From positions 868,001 to 932,000 of the forward strand of contig OY752152.1 of assembly GCA_963573315.1 (NCBI GenBank): DNA of 64,000 nt, written 5' to 3'. How positions within the stretch are numbered: the stretch's first letter is position 1; every line of letters begins with the position of its first letter. Shown here piece by piece: positions 57,883 through 64,000 of this stretch. The translations under genes were made by a program, and so were the position numbers. Below the pieces are notes generated by a model, which searched no databases, had not been told where the DNA came from, and worked only from the letters and a program-made list of their open reading frames with translations. This stretch comes from Entomortierella parvispora (lineage: Eukaryota > Mortierellomycota > Mortierellomycetes > Mortierellales > Mortierellaceae).

Positions 57883-59414
57883 ATGGCTAATCCGCTCGAT
57901 ATCCCGAGATCCTGCTGACAGTCGGCAGCTATCCCCCCTTTGGTTTCGAGATGACTCAAAGTACTAGACCAGAATCCCTCCACCAAATTACAAGATGTTC
58001 AAGATGGTCCCTCAAGCTCTAGTTGCCTGCACCTCTGTCAACCACACCTGGCGCCGCACGTTGCTTCCACTTCTTTGGGCCGTATTCGAGGAGCCTGAAA
58101 TGTTAGAATGGAGCCTTACTGCCTAAGAGCGGGAAGAGTTCTAGAGGATGTATTGCATCGGGGACGTGTGTTTCAACAACTGGAATATCCCTGCAGAGAC
58201 TCTGGATGCCCATAGCATGCATTTCAAATTCGTGCTACTGACAAAGCCATGGCCTTCGGGCACACTCAAGGCAACCAATATTTGGGACCTTACCACGACA
58301 TCAATCGTTCTTCAAGAAAGCATGGATCTACTCCGCCTCAACCCTCAACTCTCCGTGCTGTATCTGAGGTGTTATTTGGAGAGGGACTTTGATTTTCTTT
58401 ATCCAGCCCTCGAACCAGTCTCAAGCCTGCGGTCCCTTCGAATCACTTCTGCAAAAATCAGCGACCCTAACCCGTTCCTCCGGTTTTTGAGCAGCAATAC
58501 AGGATTGAAGAACCTGATCATTGTATTTCTTGAAGTGTTGACTGGCTTTGAAGGCTGCATGCCTTTGAAACAGTTAACATATGTTAACCTCGAAGACTCG
58601 CAGTGCTGGCAGGCAAATCCAGGGCTAGTCCAACTTTTCCGGTATACCCCAAACCTCCGTTTATTACAGATGTTTGTTAATGAGGCCTGCCCTTTTGACC
58701 ATTGCCCACTGCTCACGGCAATTAAATGTATACCATGTGAGCGAGAGCATTCCGAGGACGGGACGGTTGCCATCATCCAGTCCACTTGCCGACTTGAGTA
58801 CATTAAGGCCGATTCTGACGTGTTCACACCCAAGATCTGTGATGCACTCCTGGCACATGCAAATTGGTTGGAATATCTGGACCTCATCCTCGGCGGATGG
58901 GAAAGAGAGAATAGTGTATCAAGCATCGGTCGGATTCTAGTCCACTGTCGCCACCTCCGTACCTTAGGCGCGCACATGGCCTTGAGGCGCATGATAGGTT
59001 CAGCATGGCGCTAGAGAATGTGCAGTGGCCCAATGACCCCTGGGTCTGCTTGCAGCTCGAAGGTATCGACCTAGGCGGATTTGTCTTTTCTTGGAGAAGT
59101 CCTTGGGATATACCTGAGGATGAGTCTGTTCTGGGAGAAAATGAAGATTTGAGCTCGGTAGAGATCCCTCCTCAACACACCAAAGCTGATGTTTCTTTCA
59201 TCAAGGACATTTCGAGCCGAGGGTGGGTCTTGACACCCCCACAATGGGGTCACATGCCGCTCAGAAGACTTTAACTCCAATGTCTTCGGAATTACGACGA
59301 ATGCGGAACTGGGTCTTTAAGCACACACGACACTCTTCAAAGTTGCATTCAGTCCGAACTGAGAGATTCGAATATCTGAACTCGGGTAGGAAGAAAAGAA
59401 TCCCTTGTCGATAA
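57883..59414 (+). pseudogene. F-box/LRR-type pseudogene
   Basis: From ATG 57883 the sequence starts MANPLDIP and then loses one frame inside the F-box; reading one base on restores EILLTVGSYPPFGFE. A further shift leads to VACTSVNHTWRRTLLPLLWAVF, which ends in stops near 58125 and 58144. A long leucine-rich block (58148-59014, PQLSVLYLRCYLERDFDFLYPALEPV) is open for 288 codons. It then changes frame near 59005 (VQWPNDPWVCLQLEGIDLGG) and again near 59280, ending at 59414. The order F-box, linker, LRR-like repeats is that of a complete Mortierella F-box protein of ~480 residues. At least four lesions make this a clear pseudogene unless the assembly is poor here. Confidence 0.75.
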
Positions 59415-60029
59415 ATAAAATAAAAATGATCAGTTACCGTTACCGCTTCTCAGTCATAGCTTCATGCCTCTCTGTTCACGGCAAAGATGGTCTATTCTTT
59501 TGCAACTTTTTTTATTTTTATTTCTTTTGCATTGCATTAGGAAAAGCCCAGTTCTTGACCGGGTAGGAGGAAAAAAAGGTAAAAAATGAGGAGGATGCCG
59601 ACTCTAAAATGAGAGATGTCAGCGACTGTGGGCTTTCAAAGATGTTAAGAGTCTAAAGCAGGGAAAGGAAATAGCCCTAGATGACTGAACCGAGTTTTGC
59701 ATGCTCGGCCAAGGTCACGACGAGAGGTCTACCACATACTATGGGTGGGCAGGGGAATGGGAATGTCAAATGTTGACTCCGTCCATTCATTAATACCTGG
59801 ATCCCATGGCAGACCAGACTTGAATACAGCCGCGACTAGTTCATTACTCGGCAGAGCACTGCGAACGCACGCGCTGGGGAGGGATGACGAATGGCCGGGA
59901 ACATTGAACGAGAACCTTGATCCAGCCTCTATTGGCTGAAGCGGAGGCACAGTAGACAAAAGGTTGCCCTTACCAACGACTGCTCGAGGGAGGACAGAGG
60001 AGATTATTAAGAGGATATCCGGGTAGAGC
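59415..60029. other. Intergenic region
   Basis: 3' flanks of the F-box pseudogene and the transcription factor gene. Out-of-frame extensions of the transcription factor reach into it but show no recognisable protein. Confidence 0.45.
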
Positions 60030-62033
60030 TCAACTAGCTGTCCATCCTGTTTCCATGCCTGGGTCAATGTCCTCATCGTCATCATCACCACCACCGTTGC
60101 CATCCAAGGAAGGGGCCTCGTGGACGAGGACTCTGGCGTTTGCAGCGGCGGCAGCAAGGGCAGCGCAAGAGTTGCTGCCGGTGAGCGACAAATGCCTACG
60201 CAGGCCATCAAGGCGAGAGAAGGGCTTGGAGCAGACTGAACACCCATAGTTTCGTTCGCCCTTGTGGACAGCAGCTTCGTGGCGCTGGAGGTCGTGTTTT
60301 CGCGAGAAGGCCTTGGAACAAGACTGGAAGGAACAGACAAACGGTCGAACTTGATTGGGATCGTGGGTCCTTTGGTGAGAACGCAAGTTGTAGAGTCGGG
60401 CAAACTGAAGGTCACAGTCCTCATGAGGACAGGTGAATCGCTTGGGCGCCGTGAGTCTGAAAGGGTTGGGTTTTCGGATCCTGCGTTTCTTTGGCTTTGG
60501 AGCAGGCTGGGATGAGTCACCCGTTTCCGCCGCAGGGGCGATAATGGACTTGAGACGGAGACGAACGATAGCCTTCCCCCCAGACGGACTCGCCAACGTA
60601 GGGCGAGTCCTCTTGGATGGCGAAGGAGCGCACTCTTCTTCGGTTTTAATTTCGGCAAAGGTAGGGGATGTCGCAACTGCGTTGGACTGGAACTCGTCCA
60701 AGGCCTTGCGCTTGAACCGAGCCACCGCCAAGGCCAATGGCCGCGAAGGCACAAACTCGTCGTCGTCATCGTCGTCGTCCTCATCCTCCTCCTCTTCCTC
60801 TTCTTCCTCTTCGTCCTCCTCAGAGAGGAGAGAGTCGACTTTGTCAGACTTGAAAACAAGAGGATCCTCGGATTTAGGAGACAACAACTGTTCAGAGGTC
60901 GCTGAAGACAAGGACAGGACATCGTCGTCAGAGTTGTCCATACTAAGGACAGCATCGGACCCGTGTCCAGGCGCCATATGAAGAGTACCTGGGGAAATGG
61001 TACGCTGTCCTCCAAAGGCAGAATCAAGCTGTGCCAAGAGCCCAAAGTCATATTCACGAAAAAGCGAATCAAACCCTTGGCGATGACCCAGATTGTGCAA
61101 GGGATTGTCAAGGTCGAGGACGATCGCGCTCGCGCAGCCGCTGTCCAAGGGCATCATGGCCATACCAAAGTCCTGCAGGTAGGGAGTCTCGAAAGGCGTT
61201 TGGAGATAAGGCGACCCAGGGGAATCAATCAGGGGCTGCTCGCGATGATACTGCTGCTGTTGTTGATGAAGCTGCTGTTGTTGTTGCACAAGCAGGGCCT
61301 CAAAGGCGACACTGTCTTGACCAGTGGCGAGATTCAGCTGATGCTGATTCATCGACAATGCATCGACACTGGTGTCATCGAGGAATGTGGCGAGACTGTC
61401 GAACCCAAAGGTGTTGGTCGGCAGCTCTGAGGGAGAGGCCATGTTGTTGAGGGCCGAGGTGGCAGTGCCAACGCCTGGGGTTGGGATGGCAGAGCAAAAG
61501 AAGTCAAGGGAAGGTGTTTGGGGTGTGCAGAGAGGATTGTTGCTGCTGTTGCTGCTGCTGGTGCTCGAGGAAAGAGTCGAGGGAGTTGGGGTAGGGGTGG
61601 AGGCGGAGGAGAGAGCAGAAGAAGGAGAAAGAGCAAGGGCAGGAGGAAGAGGAACAGCAGCAGCAGCAGCGGCGTCGGGAGTGTGCCCATTGCTATCCAC
61701 CGCGGCAGGCATCTGACGCATTTGGCGAAGCTGGAGTTGGAGCTGAAGCTGCAGCTTGATGTTCTCCTCAAAGAGCGGGTAGTCAAAGGAGGGCTCGCTG
61801 GCACCAAAGAGGAAGAAGTCGCGGTCGACAGTGTTGGAGGCAGAGACTGCGGTGGCACCTGCGTCCGAAGGTGGAGGAGGACGGGGATGTCCCTGATCCG
61901 TCGGGTCTTGAAGTATCAATGACTGCATCAGCCAAGAGGCGTCCGCAGGCGAAAGGACGACGCGGGCAGGAGAGCTAGCAGCAGCAACAGGGGATGGGCA
62001 GCGAGAGCTGTGGAGGGAGGATTGGGCAGACAT
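60030..62033 (-). CDS. C2H2 zinc-finger transcription factor
   Basis: Intronless, 667 residues, from ATG 62033 (the frame continues 5' for ~640 bases but that stretch is low-complexity leader). The N-terminal 400 residues are Ser/Pro/Gln-rich with poly-Gln and poly-Ala tracts, typical of activation regions. A Glu/Asp run (~417-435) is followed by a Pro/Arg-rich basic segment (KPKKRRIRKPNPFRL), a probable nuclear localisation signal. The DNA-binding region (~531-615) has two canonical fingers (C-x4-C-x12-H-x3-H and C-x4-C-x12-H-x4-H) and a third with CSVCSKPFSRLDGLRRH that lacks an ordinary second His and may use a Cys. The pattern resembles the Crz1/Azf1 group, but the target genes are unknown. 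Confidence 0.88.
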   Translation of the reverse strand: MSAQSSLHSSRCPSPVAAASSPARVVLSPADASWLMQSLILQDPTDQGHPRPPPPSDAGATAVSASNTVDRDFFLFGASEPSFDYPLFEENIKLQLQLQLQLRQMRQMPAAVDSNGHTPDAAAAAAVPLPPALALSPSSALSSASTPTPTPSTLSSSTSSSNSSNNPLCTPQTPSLDFFCSAIPTPGVGTATSALNNMASPSELPTNTFGFDSLATFLDDTSVDALSMNQHQLNLATGQDSVAFEALLVQQQQQLHQQQQQYHREQPLIDSPGSPYLQTPFETPYLQDFGMAMMPLDSGCASAIVLDLDNPLHNLGHRQGFDSLFREYDFGLLAQLDSAFGGQRTISPGTLHMAPGHGSDAVLSMDNSDDDVLSLSSATSEQLLSPKSEDPLVFKSDKVDSLLSEEDEEEEEEEEEDEDDDDDDDEFVPSRPLALAVARFKRKALDEFQSNAVATSPTFAEIKTEEECAPSPSKRTRPTLASPSGGKAIVRLRLKSIIAPAAETGDSSQPAPKPKKRRIRKPNPFRLTAPKRFTCPHEDCDLQFARLYNLRSHQRTHDPNQVRPFVCSFQSCSKAFSRKHDLQRHEAAVHKGERNYGCSVCSKPFSRLDGLRRHLSLTGSNSCAALAAAAANARVLVHEAPSLDGNGGGDDDDEDIDPGMETGWTAS

Positions 62034-63291
62034 TGGAGGCACAGGGAGATCGATGGATGGATTGGAGGTACGCAGGATTGGGATTGCTTTGGTGAGGAAG
62101 GAAAAGAAGGGAAGAAAGAGAGAAAGGGAGGAAACAATGGTCTTTTGGGGGATGGTGTGCGACAGACAAGACGGACTTTTTGGTGGCAAGAAGGCAAACG
62201 AGTCGGGCAAGTGGGGTGGCAACAGAGGGACACGCTGGGTTGGCATGGCAGTGGAGCCAAGCCAGCCAAGCCCATGTGGATGGGATTGGGGAATGGGAAT
62301 GGTTGGAGGGAGGGATGGCACCATGCGACACGACCATTGTCGCTTGCTCGCACCTCGGTGTCGCTTTTCTTGCTGGAGAAGAAGAGGAGGAGGCGGAAGA
62401 GGGGATCGCGCATGCGTTGCTTGCATTGGATTTGTGCACACCTGCACACCCCACTCAGGACGCTGCTCCTGGTCGGGCCGCAGTCGACCACCGTCGACAC
62501 TGCCTTTTTCGATCAGGATCAGGGCTGGCTGGTTGGTTCGGTGTCTGTCTGTCTGCAAGAAAGGGTCCCTTTTTCCTGCACCTTCCCTCCCTTCCCTTGC
62601 CAAGTGCCTCCCTCCTTTCTCATCCCGTGTGTGTGTGCGCGCGCGACGTGTTTGCTTCGGCGTCCATTTGTGCACTCGTCCATCTCTGTCCTTCTATCTT
62701 TGCCACTCCGCAACGTGTCACTGACCCACCCGTCAAACGTTTTTTTTTTTTTTTTTTTTTTTTTTTTGTTCCTTCTCGCTCTTGCTCTCCACTCTCTCTT
62801 TCTCTCTCTCTTTCTCTCTTGCTCTCACTCTCACTCCCACCCTCTTCTCTTCTCTTCATCTCGCCCCTTTCATCCCCCGTCTCCACCTCTAATTAGAGCT
62901 TGCTTTCATGTCATGTCCATGTGCATGTGCATGCGTGTAATGTCCGAAATAAACACTTTCTTCTCCTCCTCTTGCTCCTCCATCCGTTCGTGTCCGTGCT
63001 TGCTGCATGTAATTCTTCAGTGTCTGTGCCACCCAGTGCAACGCAACTGACAGGGTCTGACTGGAGGCAGTGCCCCCTCATGCCAGTGCAGTAATCGCTT
63101 GCGCCTCCGGAGCCCACAGCCTAGACCTGCAAATGACTCGAAGGAAACAAGGCGGCCTTTGGATTCCCTTTATTATTTCTTTTTCTTGTACCCTTCAACA
63201 GAGCCTTCCTGTTGATAAATATTCTATCAACAATCCATCGCCACATCACATCTTTCTTCAACTCCCTGCCTGCGTCCCCCTTCTTATTGTC
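62034..63291. other. Long intergenic region with 28-base T-run and CT-rich tracts
   Basis: 1.26 kb between the divergent transcription factor and F-box genes. It contains a T-run at 62740-62767, CT-rich tracts to ~62890 and CATGTGCATGTGCATG near 62917-62932. The pieces near the transcription factor are open in several frames through base bias only. Confidence 0.5.
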
Positions 63292-64000
63292 ATGGCATCA
63301 CATCAACTGCCTGAAGTCCTTTTTGCCCTGGGAACTTATCTTGATGCCTCTCAAGTCCTCCAGTGCTCCAGAGTATGCCGAGCGTGGTATGAGGCATTTG
63401 CTCCTCTCGTCTGGGAAGATCTTCACGTTCACACCGATCCTCTAGAAGATCGTCAGGATCTCCTCTACTCCTCGCTTCGTGCTCGTTACATTTCTTTTCG
63501 TAATCCACAAAAACCCTCGCCTTCTCTGACTACAGCCCTTGGTTCCGAGCGACAGCAGTCTGGTTCCGAACAACAGGAGCCTAGTCCCGAGCAACAGGAG
63601 CCTAGTCCCGAGCAACAGGAGCCTGGTCGAACCGCTGAAGAGGTGGGGTTATCTGAATTCCTTCAATCAAAAGGACCCTGGCTTCGATCTATTTGTTACC
63701 ATGGCCATGGATCTACCTTACAGTTCTCGCTCGGAAAGAACTGCACCCAGCTCCGATCTCTGGCCTTCAAGGGTCCGTTCCCATTTCAAGGGAATAAAAC
63801 TTCACCAAAGCACCATGGAGATGTGTCGACTCGTGCTCTTCGGATCCATGGAGATGGTGGAGGTCCTTACTCGCGAGATTACCAAGAAAGATGCAAGGTC
63901 CTGCTACGACAAAATAGAGAATATCTCCAGCATCTATCTCTCCGAGACTTTGAATGGAACGTAGGAACAAGGCTCGTGCCTGGATACCCAACATGGACTC
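63292..64000 (+). CDS. F-box protein, 3' end outside window
   Basis: Open frame from ATG 63292 to the window edge (236 codons, no stop). Residues 4-50 are a good F-box (LPEVLFALGTYLDASQVLQCSRVCRAWYEAFAPLVWEDL), which binds Skp1 in SCF ubiquitin ligases. A 21-base tandem repeat at 63541-63627 encodes four copies of a SEQQEPS-like heptad. After it comes the start of a leucine-rich region (GPWLRSICYHGHGSTLQFSL, LRSLAFKGPF, LRQNREYLQHLSLRDFEW). Unlike the two other F-box loci in this window it shows no lesion. The substrate is unknown. Confidence 0.85.
   Translation, partial: MASHQLPEVLFALGTYLDASQVLQCSRVCRAWYEAFAPLVWEDLHVHTDPLEDRQDLLYSSLRARYISFRNPQKPSPSLTTALGSERQQSGSEQQEPSPEQQEPSPEQQEPGRTAEEVGLSEFLQSKGPWLRSICYHGHGSTLQFSLGKNCTQLRSLAFKGPFPFQGNKTSPKHHGDVSTRALRIHGDGGGPYSRDYQERCKVLLRQNREYLQHLSLRDFEWNVGTRLVPGYPTWT
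63541..63627 (+). repeat. 21-base coding minisatellite in the F-box gene
   Basis: Four tandem units of 21 bases (GAGCAACAGGAGCCTAGTCC plus C consensus); the inner two are nearly identical and the outer two diverged. The length keeps the reading frame. Confidence 0.9.

Noticed and set aside
59729-61111. 460-codon alternative frame on the minus strand
   Set aside because: It overlaps the zinc-finger protein in another frame; only the chosen frame contains zinc-finger motifs.
62034-62675. N-terminal extension of the zinc-finger protein to 62675
   Set aside because: The extension is low-complexity, antisense-open in other frames and looks like leader sequence; ATG 62033 begins a typical activation-domain-like N-terminus.
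1-64000. tRNA, rRNA genes and CRISPR arrays
   Set aside because: No cloverleaf with A/B boxes, rRNA core sequence or spaced palindromic repeats was recognised by eye; a tRNAscan run would be needed to exclude tRNAs fully.

Overview
This is nuclear DNA of a filamentous fungus, most likely a member of the Mortierellaceae (Mortierella, Linnemannia or a relative). The case rests on four points. First, nearly all genes are split by short GT-AG introns (about 50-300 bases). Second, there is a front-end delta-5 fatty acid desaturase with a fused cytochrome b5; its length, 446 residues, and its sequence fit the known Mortierella alpina enzyme. Third, there is an animal/plant-type delta-7 sterol reductase. 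Fourth, F-box/LRR genes and their decayed copies recur, as they do in this family. There are no prokaryotic features, no CRISPR arrays, and I recognised no tRNA or rRNA.

Layout. 1-519: 3' end of a gene whose product ends in a HicA-like fold. 1393-3945: a large inverted repeat (arms about 0.95 kb, spacer about 0.65 kb) with no gene in it. 4790-11083: aminoacylase-1 (-), a GNAT acetyltransferase (+), an FMP52/TIP30-like NAD(P)-binding protein (-) and delta-7 sterol reductase (-). 12006-20887: one giant sacsin-like gene (-) of 2,819 residues with two GHKL ATPase modules and a C-terminal BTB domain. 21357-22780: F-box pseudogene. 22923-28896: PX-PH phospholipase D (-), 11 exons. 29740-31793: delta-5 desaturase (-). 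32154-33848: unrecognised, possibly damaged gene (-).

34035-38088: SSU72 (+) converging on a FIST-domain gene (-), which diverges from Mediator subunit MED6 (+). 39017-46873: homocitrate synthase, copine and BFR1, all (+). 47142-49954: mitochondrial ClpX (-). 50463-53862: gene debris around a second GNAT gene (51529-52538, +). 53937-57332: a Utp8/NOL11-like nucleolar protein (-). 57883-59414: second F-box pseudogene. 60030-62033: C2H2 transcription factor (-). 63292 to the end: an intact F-box gene cut by the window edge.

Functional links. The window is mostly conserved housekeeping genes: RNA polymerase II transcription (SSU72, MED6), ribosome biogenesis (Utp8/NOL11-like), lysine synthesis (homocitrate synthase), mitochondrial proteolysis (ClpX), lipid metabolism and signalling (phospholipase D, copine, desaturase, sterol reductase) and mRNA-associated BFR1. 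I see no biosynthetic cluster. The most unusual items are the inverted repeat, the sacsin-BTB architecture, the phospholipase D insertion with a 27-base microexon, and a BFR1 stop codon split by an intron. Exon limits were worked out by hand from splice signals and reading phase; expect errors of a base or a wrong exon choice in places.
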